A stretch of 64,000 nt of DNA, taken from NCBI GenBank assembly GCA_018267095.1, contig JAFDZC010000004.1, positions 152,936 through 216,935 on the forward strand. Reading direction: 5' to 3'. Made by a program: the position numbers and the translations under genes. Source of the DNA: Bacteroidota bacterium (GTDB lineage: Bacteria; Bacteroidota; Bacteroidia; Flavobacteriales; Flavobacteriaceae). Of the stretch, positions 7,225 through 16,327 are shown in pieces. The stretch's first letter is position 1. Each line of letters starts with the position of its first letter. The notes beneath the pieces were generated by a model that was not told the origin of the DNA, did no database searches, and saw only the letters and a list, made by a program, of their open reading frames with translations.

Positions 7225-9702
7225 ATGAAAAAAATTATCTGCCTTCTATTTTTGTTAAACGCCACAATCAATATTGCTCAAATCAAGGGCAAAATTACAG
7301 ACGCTCAAAACCAGCCTATTCCTGCGGTTAGTATTCACGTTGAAAACACCTATGTTGGAACCATCTCAAATGATATGGGCGCATACGAACTGAATTACAA
7401 TTCAAAAGAATCATTTGTAATTGTATATCAGTGCTTGGGATACAAAACGGCAAAAATCACATTAAAACCCGATGACTCGCGCAACAATGTGAACGTTCAA
7501 TTGCAAGAAGAAAACTACCAGCTCAATACTGTGGTGATTGACCCCAAAAACAATCCGGCCAATCAAATTATCCGTTTGGCCATCAAAAACAAAAAAGATA
7601 ACTCTGAAAGTGCCGGAGCCTTTAATGCCGATTTTTATTCGCGAGGAATTTTCAGAATTAAAGATGCTCCCAAAAAAATCTTAGGCCAAAAGCTCGATTC
7701 GTTTGACGAAATACTCGATTCAACCCGAAGTGGCGTTTTGTATTTGTCTGAAACGGTTTCAAAAATCTCCTACAAAAAGCCCGACAAGCTCAAAGAAACC
7801 ATCATTGCTTCAAAAGTGAGCGGAAATGACAAAGGTTTTAGCTTCAACAGTGCGGCATCGGCCAACTTTGATTTGTATGAAAACTATATTGATTTGGGCA
7901 CCAAAGCCATCTCACCTATTGCCGACAATGCTTTTAACTACTACAAATACAAAATTGAAAGCTCATTTTTTGATCAGAACAACGTCCAAATTAATAAAAT
8001 CAAGGTAACGCCCAAACGAAATTCTGAACCTGTTTTTGAAGGCTACCTATATATAGTAGAAGATTCATGGGCTATTTACGCTTGCGAATTGACCACCAAT
8101 GGCAAACAAGTTCAAATGCCAATAATGAATTCAATGACCATCAAACAAAATTTCAGTTATAATCAAGCCAATAAAATTTGGTCAAAAAACGCCCAAACAC
8201 TAGATTTTTCTGCGGGCTTTATGGGCATCAACATCAACGGGCGCTTTACCTATGTGTATACCAATTATGAATTTGAACCTAAATTTACGCGTAAAACGTT
8301 CTCCGGTCCGGTGTTGAGCTTTGCCGCCGAATCGAATAAAAAGGACGACACCTATTGGAATCAATTTCGCCCGGTTCCGTTAACCGCTGAAGAAACCAAC
8401 GACTACCTCAAAAAAGATGCGTTGCAAACAAAGAAGAAATCTAAAGTCTACTTAGATTCGATAGATGCCAAAAGCAATCGCTTCAAAATAGACGATGTCA
8501 TCGGAGGATATCAGTATAAAAACTCCTTTAAAAAATGGCGAATTGAATATGAAGGTTTAATTAAAGGTGTGAGTTTTAATACCGTACAAGGTTGGGATTT
8601 GTCAACAAGTTTGGGTTATTTCAAAAGTGACCCTGACAAAAGAACGCAATCCAACATCAAAGCCGAAATGGATTATGGTTTGGCCGAGAAAAAGTTCAGA
8701 GGTTTTGTCAACTACTATAACAAATTTGAGAACATCCACCACAGCGAACTTGTGCTTTGTGGCGGTAGACAAGCCTTACAGTTCAATGGCAACAAACCCA
8801 TCAATAAAGTAGTAAACACCGTGAGTACCTTGTTTTTTGAGGACAATTACATGAAGTTATACGAATCTAATTTTGTGGGCGGAATTTTTAACCGCGAATG
8901 GTTCAACGGATTTTGGCTCAAAACCGAATTGTATTACTCCGAACGAAAACCCTTGTTCAACCACACCGATTATGTGACGCTCAATGTTGCGGATAAAAAT
9001 TATACCTCTAATAATCCACTGGCTCCGGAGCTGGAAAATTCTGCAGCGATTGTCAAACACAATTTGGTCAAGATTAGACTTGGTGCCAAATTTAATTTCG
9101 GACAAGAATATTGGTTGCGTCCCGATGGCAAATTCAATTTGTCGAACGATCTATATCCAACGCTGCAAATCAATTTTGAAAAAGGATTGGCTGGCAATGA
9201 AAGCCAATACAACTACGACCACCTGAGTGCCCAAATCACTTATAACCGAACCTTGGGCAACAAAGGAAATTTATCGATGCGCGCCAACGCCGGTAAATTC
9301 TATCGTGCCGATAACATCTCCTTTGTAGATTATAAACATTTCAATGGCAACCGCACGTATGTGGGCACTGAAGAGCAATACCTCAACCGATTCAATTTGT
9401 TAACATATTATATAGCCAGTACCAACGATGCCTATTTTGAATTCCATGCCGAGCACAACGACAACGGTTATATTACCAACAAACTACCACTCATTAATTT
9501 GTTGCATTCAACCTTGGTTTTGGGCTACCATAATTTGTCGGTTCCAGAGCGCAGTCCTTATCACGAATATACCGTCGGGCTTGACCAACTGGGTTTTGGA
9601 AAATTTAAAATCTTCCGTCTAGATTACATCCACTCCTATCAAAGCGGACATCAAGAAGACGGCGTGATTTTCGGGCTAAAAATTTTGGATGCTTTTAATT
9701 AA
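7225..9702 (+). CDS. DUF5686 outer-membrane protein with carboxypeptidase-like regulatory domain
   Basis: An 825-residue exported protein. The signal peptide is residues 1-19. Residues 20-100 form a CarboxypepD_reg-like beta sandwich (IKGKITDAQNQPIPAVSIHV), as also found at the start of SusC-type transporters. The rest is a long region matching DUF5686 in character, with alternating beta strands in the C-terminal half that suggest an outer-membrane barrel. There is no TonB box or plug, so it is not a SusC. DUF5686 proteins are widespread in Bacteroidota and their role is not established. It overlaps the convergent efflux gene by 4 bases (stop codons interlocked at 9699-9702). Confidence 0.88.
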   Translation: MKKIICLLFLLNATINIAQIKGKITDAQNQPIPAVSIHVENTYVGTISNDMGAYELNYNSKESFVIVYQCLGYKTAKITLKPDDSRNNVNVQLQEENYQLNTVVIDPKNNPANQIIRLAIKNKKDNSESAGAFNADFYSRGIFRIKDAPKKILGQKLDSFDEILDSTRSGVLYLSETVSKISYKKPDKLKETIIASKVSGNDKGFSFNSAASANFDLYENYIDLGTKAISPIADNAFNYYKYKIESSFFDQNNVQINKIKVTPKRNSEPVFEGYLYIVEDSWAIYACELTTNGKQVQMPIMNSMTIKQNFSYNQANKIWSKNAQTLDFSAGFMGININGRFTYVYTNYEFEPKFTRKTFSGPVLSFAAESNKKDDTYWNQFRPVPLTAEETNDYLKKDALQTKKKSKVYLDSIDAKSNRFKIDDVIGGYQYKNSFKKWRIEYEGLIKGVSFNTVQGWDLSTSLGYFKSDPDKRTQSNIKAEMDYGLAEKKFRGFVNYYNKFENIHHSELVLCGGRQALQFNGNKPINKVVNTVSTLFFEDNYMKLYESNFVGGIFNREWFNGFWLKTELYYSERKPLFNHTDYVTLNVADKNYTSNNPLAPELENSAAIVKHNLVKIRLGAKFNFGQEYWLRPDGKFNLSNDLYPTLQINFEKGLAGNESQYNYDHLSAQITYNRTLGNKGNLSMRANAGKFYRADNISFVDYKHFNGNRTYVGTEEQYLNRFNLLTYYIASTNDAYFEFHAEHNDNGYITNKLPLINLLHSTLVLGYHNLSVPERSPYHEYTVGLDQLGFGKFKIFRLDYIHSYQSGHQEDGVIFGLKILDAFN

Positions 9703-10571
9703 TCTTCGTGTGGCTCAATGTGAATGAGTACATGCCCCAATTGCGGAATTTGAGCGCGCAAAGTATCTTTGAGCAAATGAGCAATGTCATGACCTTCTTT
9801 AACCGAAATATGGGCATTCACTACCGCGTGTAAATCGACATGATATTTCATACCCGCTTTTCTGATAAAGCACTTTTCGGTATCGATAACACCTTCAACG
9901 GTTGATGAAACCCGACGGATTTCGTCAATCAAATCGTCATAAACGTGTTCGTCCATGATTTCGCCCAAAGCCGGACGAAAAATCAAGTAACTATTGTAGA
10001 TAATGAAACCCGAGGCAAACAGTGCGGCCCAATCATCGGCTGATTCATAACCCGGCCCTAAAAAAAGCGCAATCGATATTCCGACAAAAGCGGCCACCGA
10101 AGTAATCGCATCGCTGCGGTGGTGCCAAGCGTCGGCCTCGAGCGCTGAGCTATTGGTCTGTTTGCTGCGTTTGAGCACTAATCGATAAGAGTATTCTTTC
10201 CAGATGATGATGACACCCAAAACAATCAAAGTCCATTTTTCAGGAAGTCGGTGTGGTGTACCTATATTAATAATACTCTCGTAAGCAATCACAGTCGCGG
10301 TGGTAATCAAAAACACCACAACCAAAAAGGTAATCAGCGGTTCCGCCCTACCGTGTCCGTAGGGATGATTATCATCAGCCGGTTTGTTGGCATATTTGAT
10401 TCCGAATAATACCAAAAGCGATGAGAATACATCGGTCGTAGATTCTAAAGCATCGGCTATAAGCGCATACGAATTTCCGAAAAATCCCGCCAATCCTTTG
10501 ACCAGCGCCAGACCCAAGTTTCCGAAGATACTAAAATATGTGGCTTTAACGGCGGTCTGTTCGTGATTCAT
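9699..10571 (-). CDS. Cation diffusion facilitator transporter
   Basis: A 290-residue inner-membrane metal efflux protein of the CDF family (Zn/Co/Fe/Mn). Five to six membrane helices span residues 10-205. Metal-site signatures are DALESTTD in helix 2 and HHRSDAITS in helix 5, the family's DxxxD and HxxxD pattern. A cytoplasmic C-terminal domain with several His (MKYHVDLHAVVNAHISV, GHVLIHIEPHED) is typical of CDF dimerisation and metal-sensing domains. It is the last gene of the DUF493-DUF4290-murA operon, 8 bases after murA. Metal specificity cannot be called. Confidence 0.93.
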   Translation of the reverse strand: MNHEQTAVKATYFSIFGNLGLALVKGLAGFFGNSYALIADALESTTDVFSSLLVLFGIKYANKPADDNHPYGHGRAEPLITFLVVVFLITTATVIAYESIINIGTPHRLPEKWTLIVLGVIIIWKEYSYRLVLKRSKQTNSSALEADAWHHRSDAITSVAAFVGISIALFLGPGYESADDWAALFASGFIIYNSYLIFRPALGEIMDEHVYDDLIDEIRRVSSTVEGVIDTEKCFIRKAGMKYHVDLHAVVNAHISVKEGHDIAHLLKDTLRAQIPQLGHVLIHIEPHED

Positions 10572-10579
10572 AGCTATAG

Positions 10580-11887
10580 TTATACGCGAACGATGTTGGC
10601 GCCGAGCGCTCTGAGTCGCTCATCAATACGTTCGTAACCGCGGTCAATTTGTTCAATGTTTTGAATCGTGCTCGTTCCTTTGGCTGAAAGTGCAGCAATG
10701 AGCAATGAGATTCCGGCGCGAATATCTGGCGAGGACATCGTTGTAGCTTTGAGTTGTGATTTAAAATCGTGCCCCATTACCACCGCGCGATGCGGATCAC
10801 ACAACATAATCTTGGCGCCCATATCGATGAGTTTGTCTACAAAGAACAAACGGCTTTCGAACATTTTTTGGTGAATCAACACATCGCCATTGGCTTGTGT
10901 AGCCACCACCAAAACAATACTCAACAAATCCGGAGTAAAGCCTGGCCAAGGTGCATCGGCGATGGTTAAAATTGATCCGTCAATATCAGTTTTGATTTGA
11001 TACGTTTCGTGGGTTGGAATAAAAATATCGTCTCCGCGGCGCTCTAAAGTAATCCCGAGTTTTCTAAAAACACTCGGAATCACGCCCAGATTATCCCAGC
11101 TTACATCTTTAATGGTAATTTCACTGCGCGTCATCGCGGCGAGTCCAATCCAGCTGCCGATTTCAATCATATCCGGCAAAATGGTATGCGTACATCCGCC
11201 CAAAGATGCAACGCCTTCAATGGTGAGTAAATTAGAACCTACTCCGTGAATTTTAGCACCCATCGAGTTGAGCATTTTACACAATTGTTGCAAGTAAGGC
11301 TCACAGGCTGCGTTGTAAATCGTGGTGGTTCCTTTGGCCAAAACCGCTGCCATGACAACGTTGGCGGTTCCGGTAACCGAGGCTTCATCGAGCAACATAT
11401 AAGTTCCGGTCAAACCTTCAGGCGCTTCTACTCCGTAGAAATGGTCTTCGCGGTTGTAGCGGAATTTTGCCCCTAAGTTGATGAACCCTTCAAAGTGCGT
11501 GTCCAAACGACGACGCCCGATTTTGTCACCGCCCGGCTTGGGAATATATCCTTTGCCATAACGTGCCAACAGCGGGCCGACAATCATAATCGAGCCGCGC
11601 AATGAGCCGCCTTCTTTTTTAAAAGCTTCGGTTTCAAGATAACCCACATTGACTTCGTCTGACTGAAATGTGATCGAACCTTGTCCGTTGCGCTGCATTT
11701 TTACACCCAAATTGCCTAGCAAAGTAATGAGCTTATTGACATCAATGATGTCGGGTATATTGTTGATGGTTACTTTTTCGGGAGTGAGCAAAACAGCACA
11801 CAATATTTGCAATGCTTCATTTTTAGCGCCTTGTGGTTTTACTTCACCTTTGAGACGGATGCCTCCTTCAATTTTAAATGTTCCCAT
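10580..11887 (-). CDS. murA: UDP-N-acetylglucosamine 1-carboxyvinyltransferase (Asp-type MurA)
   Basis: A 435-residue enzyme that transfers enolpyruvate from PEP to UDP-GlcNAc, the first committed step of peptidoglycan synthesis, in the cytoplasm. K22 (PQGAKNEA) and the catalytic-loop region are conserved. The loop residue that is Cys115 in E. coli is Asp here (D121 in KPGGDKIGRRRLDTH). Cys-to-Asp enzymes are active and are known to be insensitive to fosfomycin, for example in mycobacteria and chlamydia. It lies in an operon between DUF4290 and the CDF gene. Confidence 0.96.
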   Translation of the reverse strand: MGTFKIEGGIRLKGEVKPQGAKNEALQILCAVLLTPEKVTINNIPDIIDVNKLITLLGNLGVKMQRNGQGSITFQSDEVNVGYLETEAFKKEGGSLRGSIMIVGPLLARYGKGYIPKPGGDKIGRRRLDTHFEGFINLGAKFRYNREDHFYGVEAPEGLTGTYMLLDEASVTGTANVVMAAVLAKGTTTIYNAACEPYLQQLCKMLNSMGAKIHGVGSNLLTIEGVASLGGCTHTILPDMIEIGSWIGLAAMTRSEITIKDVSWDNLGVIPSVFRKLGITLERRGDDIFIPTHETYQIKTDIDGSILTIADAPWPGFTPDLLSIVLVVATQANGDVLIHQKMFESRLFFVDKLIDMGAKIMLCDPHRAVVMGHDFKSQLKATTMSSPDIRAGISLLIAALSAKGTSTIQNIEQIDRGYERIDERLRALGANIVRV

Positions 11888-11912
11888 AAATCAATTTCCT
11901 TTTACCTTTTAA

Positions 11913-12635
11913 TTACTGAGGCTTATTTTGGTTGTTATTTTTTTTCTGAAAGTTCTTGCCTTTTTTGTTCTTGTGGTTCTTTCCGTTGTTGCTGTTATTC
12001 TGATTGCTTTTGTTGGAAGCTTTTTTGTTGGTGCGCATCAAGTCAGTCGTATTGACCAATTCTTCATCGCCTTGCATCAAATTGATTTTTCCGCCAGACA
12101 ACTCATAAAGATGCTCAAAAATAACATCGTCTTTGACCGTGTCTTTGTTCCAACTCAAAAAGCTTTTTTTCATGTGGTTGGCAATCACTTTGATGAGCGC
12201 GCTTTTGAGTTCGCCTTCTTCCCAACGGTTGGCCACATCAATCATGTATTTGATGTTGTTGCCATAAAAACGATATTTCGGAAAGTTTTGCGGATACGGC
12301 AGCGGATCGGGCTTGAGCTGCAAAACCTCGCGCGAAGGAATCGGATACGGCGAATCTACGTCCAATTTAAAATCAGACATGATAAAAATCTGATCCCACA
12401 ACTTGTGCTGAAAATCAGGTACGTCGCGCAAATGCGGATTCAAACTGCCCATTACTTGAATGATGTAGCGAGCCAGCTTGTTGCGCTCTTCGCGATCTTG
12501 AATTTCAACCGCCTGATCGATGAGTTTGTGCAAATGGCGTCCGTATTCCGGGATGATTAAATGTTTTCGCTCTGAATTGTACTCCAGATTAAAAACCACA
12601 TCGGCAGCGTTTTCTTTGATGTATTTTGAATGCAT
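11913..12635 (-). CDS. DUF4290 family protein with basic low-complexity tail
   Basis: A 240-residue cytoplasmic protein. Residues 1 to about 180 match the DUF4290 family typical of Bacteroidota (LEYNSERKHLIIPEYGRHL near the start). The last 40 residues are almost only Lys, Asn, Gln, Gly and Ser, a disordered basic tail that could contact RNA, DNA or acidic polymer. There is no signal peptide. It sits between DUF493 and murA with short gaps, so it is expressed with cell-wall synthesis, but no function is known to me. Confidence 0.88.
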   Translation of the reverse strand: MHSKYIKENAADVVFNLEYNSERKHLIIPEYGRHLHKLIDQAVEIQDREERNKLARYIIQVMGSLNPHLRDVPDFQHKLWDQIFIMSDFKLDVDSPYPIPSREVLQLKPDPLPYPQNFPKYRFYGNNIKYMIDVANRWEEGELKSALIKVIANHMKKSFLSWNKDTVKDDVIFEHLYELSGGKINLMQGDEELVNTTDLMRTNKKASNKSNQNNSNNGKNHKNKKGKNFQKKNNNQNKPQ

Positions 12636-12637
12636 AT

Positions 12638-12925
12638 TTATAGCGAAATAATCCCTTCAACCACTGATACTTCTTGATATTTGCTGATGATTTCGTCTGA
12701 ATCTTTCATCGTTACATCAACAGAAATACTGGTGAATTTTCCGGTTTTGGATTTGGTAGTTTTGATTACGGCGCCCATACAATCAAACGCATCTTCAACT
12801 TGTTTGATTTTGGACGAATCGGTAGGCACAATAAACTTGAACAGATATTCGGCGGGCCAAACGGGGTTGTTCAGGTCTAATTCTACTTTGAGGCGCTCGT
12901 AGAATTCTTGGGTTTTGTTATCCAT
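12638..12925 (-). CDS. DUF493 (YbeD-like) protein
   Basis: A 95-residue protein with an ACT-like alpha/beta fold of the DUF493 family (YbeD in E. coli). The core motif EYLFKFIVPTD, the middle SKTGKFTSISVDVTM and the final VEGIISL match the family. YbeD-type proteins are thought to be small regulatory or ligand-binding proteins; the role is not established here. It is the first gene of the operon with DUF4290 (2 bases apart), murA and the CDF transporter. Confidence 0.88.
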   Translation of the reverse strand: MDNKTQEFYERLKVELDLNNPVWPAEYLFKFIVPTDSSKIKQVEDAFDCMGAVIKTTKSKTGKFTSISVDVTMKDSDEIISKYQEVSVVEGIISL

Positions 12926-12945
12926 TTTTCTGTTTAAAATAAAGG

Positions 12946-12953
12946 CAAATATA
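12946..12953 (-). promoter_or_regulatory. -7 box of the DUF493-DUF4290-murA-CDF operon
   Basis: TATATTTG on the minus strand, an exact TAnnTTTG match 21 bases before the DUF493 start codon. No good TTG at 19 bases. Confidence 0.5.
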
Positions 12954-13050
12954 GGGCATTGATTTAAGATTTTTTGACTTCGCGGTGAGGTTTTTTGCGT
13001 TTGACATTTTTTTAACCCAGCTGATTTTTTTAAATCTAGATTTGTTTGAG

Positions 13051-13058
13051 TAGATTTG
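13051..13058 (+). promoter_or_regulatory. -7 box upstream of the P-loop NTPase gene
   Basis: TAGATTTG matches TAnnTTTG. It predicts transcription from about 13064, which argues against a TTG start at 13056 and for the GTG at 13077. Confidence 0.45.
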
Positions 13059-13076
13059 CCGCTTATTTCAAAATCA

Positions 13077-13613
13077 GTGGCTCAAGAAATCATCGTGCTT
13101 ATTGGCGGTCCGGGCACCGGAAAAACCACCATCATCGAAGGACTCAAAGCAAAAGGATACTGTTGTTATCCCGAGATTTCGCGCGAGATTACTCTTGAAG
13201 CCAAGAAGCAAGGCATCGAACAATTGTTTCTTGAAAAGCCGCTCCTGTTTAGTGAATTATTGCTCGAAGGCCGAAAAAAGCAACACCAAAATGCACTGGC
13301 CGAACCACATGAGCGCGTTTTTATCGATCGCGGAATTCCCGACATTTTAGCTTATATGCACTACATCGGTGATAGCTATCCGGCCTTTTTTGATGCTGCT
13401 TGTCGCGAACATTTGTACCACAAAATTTTCATCTTACCACCTTGGGAAGAAATATACGAATCAGATGCTGAGCGCTACGAAAACTACGAGCAAGCCAAAC
13501 TCATCTACAATCATTTGGTAGAAACCTATTCGCATTATGGCTATCAGTTGACCGAAGTTCCGAAAGACTCGGTTGAAAAACGCATTGAGTTTATTTTAAA
13601 TTCGCTCACTTAG
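13077..13613 (+). CDS. P-loop NTPase / NadR-like kinase family protein
   Basis: A 178-residue single-domain P-loop protein. The Walker A motif is at the N-terminus (IGGPGTGKTTII), followed by a lid-containing nucleoside-kinase-like domain with the motif RVFIDRGIPDILAYM (Walker-B-like D and R). This pattern is that of AAA_28/NadR-type kinases. I choose GTG at 13077 because the alternative TTG at 13056 lies inside the -7 box. Cytoplasmic. The substrate is unknown; an adenylate-kinase-like or nicotinamide-riboside-like phosphotransfer is possible. Confidence 0.85.
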   Translation: MAQEIIVLIGGPGTGKTTIIEGLKAKGYCCYPEISREITLEAKKQGIEQLFLEKPLLFSELLLEGRKKQHQNALAEPHERVFIDRGIPDILAYMHYIGDSYPAFFDAACREHLYHKIFILPPWEEIYESDAERYENYEQAKLIYNHLVETYSHYGYQLTEVPKDSVEKRIEFILNSLT

Positions 13614-13707
13614 TAGCTTATTCTACATTTTCTTTTTTTAGAAATCCGTTTTCAAATTATCAGCTGTAATTGTCTCAGCGACAATTTTTAAGCTTCCGAA
13701 TAAACTT

Positions 13708-13780
13708 GTGTCAATTTTTCAAAAATTAAAAAAATGACACGGTTTTTGTGTCAAAATATTTTTTTTAAAAAAAATGACAC
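13708..13780 (+). promoter_or_regulatory. Tandem palindromic operator-like array before the HTH gene
   Basis: Four hexamers alternate in direction: GTGTCA at 13708, TGACAC at 13735, GTGTCA at 13748 and TGACAC at 13775. They make two 33-base palindromes, each with a 21-base A/T-only (or nearly so) centre, repeated with an exact 40-base period. An AT-rich TA-ACC-TTTG element at 13785-13793, one base longer than the -7 consensus, follows directly. The likeliest role is autoregulation by the HTH protein encoded at 13825. Confidence 0.6.
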
Positions 13781-13824
13781 AAATTAACCTTTGACTTCAT
13801 GCGTACAATCAAATAAAAATACAG

Positions 13825-14331
13825 ATGAGAAAAACAACTAAACTCAGCAAAATACTCGGGCTGACACAAAGCGATGTAGCCATGCTTATGGGCATCACAC
13901 GCAGCCAATGGACTATGTTTGAATCTGGACAAAGAAAACTTCCGCCACAGGCCAATCTTTTATTGAGCGCGATTCTCAACCACCTAAAGATTTCTGACAA
14001 CCAAACATTTGAAAATCAGCAGCAAGAAATAATACAAAACCAATACAAAAAGTGGCAACCTGAAAATAAATATAAGTTGCTTGAATTAGAAAAAAAGATA
14101 GAATTTACCCAAAGAAAATTAAATTCAGAATTAGCACAACAAAAACTAATCGAGTTTGTTGAAACAAGCCAAAACAAAGATTTACCGTTTGCTCCGGTCA
14201 AAGAATATTTATCGCAAAGAAAAAAAATGACCACAATATCAGAACTGACCATATTACGCACCAAACAACAACACCAAAGAGAATTATTGGAATTTGAAAT
14301 GAAATTGATTGCTTCCAAACTCAAAAAATAA
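13825..14331 (+). CDS. XRE-type helix-turn-helix regulator with coiled-coil tail
   Basis: A 168-residue putative transcription regulator. Residues 5-55 form an XRE/Cro-like helix-turn-helix (SKILGLTQSDVAMLMGITR, then FESGQRKLPP). Residues 60-168 are helical, charged and coiled-coil-like with no recognised domain, probably for oligomerisation. It is monocistronic, preceded by a symmetric GTGTCA/TGACAC array and followed by recQ on the same strand about 100 bases later with its own -7 box. Self-repression is inferred from the array. No phage genes are near it, so I do not call it a phage repressor. Confidence 0.85.
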   Translation: MRKTTKLSKILGLTQSDVAMLMGITRSQWTMFESGQRKLPPQANLLLSAILNHLKISDNQTFENQQQEIIQNQYKKWQPENKYKLLELEKKIEFTQRKLNSELAQQKLIEFVETSQNKDLPFAPVKEYLSQRKKMTTISELTILRTKQQHQRELLEFEMKLIASKLKK

Positions 14332-14392
14332 ACATCCGGTGCGCCTAACATTTTGAAGTAAGCTCTTCAGTTTATCAAAGGGTTGATTTTGC

Positions 14393-14400
14393 TACCTTTG
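14393..14400 (+). promoter_or_regulatory. -7 box of recQ-fmt
   Basis: TACCTTTG, an exact TAnnTTTG match, 31 bases before the recQ ATG. The -33 element is not clear. Confidence 0.45.
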
Positions 14401-14431
14401 TGATTGTGTTTCAACTTTACATCTAAAAATC

Positions 14432-16327
14432 ATGCTTGACGCCATACAAATACTCCAAAAATATTGGAAACACGACCACTTTCGCGAGCCACAAGAACAA
14501 GTGATTCAAAGCATTCTCTCGGGCCGCGATACTTTTGCACTCATGCCCACCGGCGGCGGAAAATCGATTTGCTTTCAGATTCCGGCCCTCCTGCAACCCG
14601 GATTGGCCTTGGTCATATCGCCCCTGGTTGCTTTGATGAAAGACCAAATTGACAATCTTCAGAAACGCGATATCAAAGCACTTTCGATCACCGGAGGACT
14701 TTCGGCGGATGAAATTTCTGATTTACTCGACAATTGCCAATTCGGGAATTATAAGTTTTTGTATTTATCGCCCGAGCGTTTGCAATCAGACTGGATTTTA
14801 GAACGCATCAAAAACCTGCGCATCAACTTGATTGCGGTGGATGAAGCGCACTGTGTTTCGCAATGGGGACATGATTTTCGTCCGGCATATTTGAAGATAT
14901 CTGCCTTAAAAGCGCTGTTCCCCAAAGTTCCGTTTGTTGCGTTGACGGCTTCGGCGACGCCCAGAGTTCAGCAAGATATTGTTGCGCAGCTCAAACTTAA
15001 CGATCCGGCTGTTTTTCAAAAATCATTTGCCCGCGAAAATTTGGCCTATATGGTTTACCCGACTGAAGATAAATTGTTTTTGCTCGGGCAAATCCTTCAG
15101 AAAAATCCAGAACCTTCTATTATATATGTAAGAAATCGAAAATCTTGCATCGATACTGCGACCCAACTCAACGCTATGGGCTACCGAGCAGTTTATTACC
15201 ACGGCGGTTTGTCGCGCAAAGACAAAGAGCAGAACATGAATCGCTGGATGGAAGAATCTGCGCAAGTCATGGTGGCCACCAACGCTTTCGGAATGGGCAT
15301 TGACAAGGCCAACGTAAAAACAGTTGTGCATATTCAGCTTCCGGACAATTTAGAAAACTATTACCAAGAAGCCGGACGCGCCGGAAGAGACAATCAAAAG
15401 GCGTTTGCTATTTTGCTGACTTCGGCTGCTGAAATACAAACGGCCAAACAACAATTGCTGGCCATGTTGCCTGACAAAAAGTTTTTGCTGCAGGTTTATC
15501 TTAAATTGTGCAGTTATTTTCAGATTGCTTACGGCGAAGGCATGGGCGAAGAGTTTGCCTTTGGTTTGAATACTTTTTGCGTTAAATACAACTTTCCCGT
15601 TTTAAAAACCTATCAGGCATTGCAGTTTTTGGATCGACAAGGCGTGATTGGTTTATCACAAGAATTCTCCGAAAAAATTACTTTGCAGTTTTTGATTGAA
15701 TCGCGCGAGGTAATCAGATATATGAGCCTGAATCCGGCCGATGAAGAAATTTTGCTGAATATTTTGCGCACCTATCCGGGCGTGTATGATTTGCCCACGG
15801 CCATTAATCCTGCCTTGATGGCTAAAAAATCAGCCAAGTCAGAAGATGATGTTTTGGCGTTACTTGAAAAACTGCACAGCCGAGCCATGATTTCACTGCA
15901 ATCCAAAAACAACGATACACAACTTATCTTTCACGAAATCCGAGAAGACGAAAAAACCATCAACCGTGTGAGTCGTTTTTTAGAAATGCAAAACCAACTC
16001 AAATTAGAACAACTTGATGCGGTTTTGGAGTATGCGCTGAATCATCAAAAATGCAAAAGCCAGCAACTGCTCACTTATTTTGGCGAAAAGACTTCGCAGA
16101 ATTGCGGTATATGTTCTTATTGTATACAGCATAAAAAAAGTGTCGGCCAAGAACCCAATATTACCCGCGAAATTCTAGAACTGCTCAAGAATGAAGATTT
16201 ATCTTCAAGAGAACTTCAAAATCGACTGGGTTATGAAACAAACGATCTTATCTTTGCGCTACAAACGCTCTTGGAAAACGAGATCATTTTGGTTCGGGCC
16301 AATAGTCAATATACCTTAAATAAATGA
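14432..16327 (+). CDS. recQ: ATP-dependent DNA helicase RecQ
   Basis: A 631-residue 3'-5' helicase of DNA repair and recombination. Motif I is MPTGGGKSICFQIP, motif II VDEAHCVSQWGHDFRP, motif III ALTASATP and motif VI QEAGRAGRD. A zinc-binding cysteine set (CGICSYC near 565) and a winged-helix-like C-terminus follow. There is no HRDC domain, as in the shorter of the RecQ forms seen in flavobacteria. The stop codon overlaps the fmt start by 4 bases (ATGA), so the two are cotranscribed. Confidence 0.95.
   Translation: MLDAIQILQKYWKHDHFREPQEQVIQSILSGRDTFALMPTGGGKSICFQIPALLQPGLALVISPLVALMKDQIDNLQKRDIKALSITGGLSADEISDLLDNCQFGNYKFLYLSPERLQSDWILERIKNLRINLIAVDEAHCVSQWGHDFRPAYLKISALKALFPKVPFVALTASATPRVQQDIVAQLKLNDPAVFQKSFARENLAYMVYPTEDKLFLLGQILQKNPEPSIIYVRNRKSCIDTATQLNAMGYRAVYYHGGLSRKDKEQNMNRWMEESAQVMVATNAFGMGIDKANVKTVVHIQLPDNLENYYQEAGRAGRDNQKAFAILLTSAAEIQTAKQQLLAMLPDKKFLLQVYLKLCSYFQIAYGEGMGEEFAFGLNTFCVKYNFPVLKTYQALQFLDRQGVIGLSQEFSEKITLQFLIESREVIRYMSLNPADEEILLNILRTYPGVYDLPTAINPALMAKKSAKSEDDVLALLEKLHSRAMISLQSKNNDTQLIFHEIREDEKTINRVSRFLEMQNQLKLEQLDAVLEYALNHQKCKSQQLLTYFGEKTSQNCGICSYCIQHKKSVGQEPNITREILELLKNEDLSSRELQNRLGYETNDLIFALQTLLENEIILVRANSQYTLNK

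Noticed and set aside
13056-13079. TTG start at 13056 for the P-loop NTPase
   Set aside because: The TTG lies within the TAGATTTG -7 box, so it would not be transcribed; the GTG at 13077 keeps the Walker A at the usual place.
13668-13689. AATTGTC/GACAATT hairpin as a terminator of the NTPase gene
   Set aside because: The stem has only 7 pairs, few of them G-C, and a short T run. It may be real but is too weak to list as a feature.
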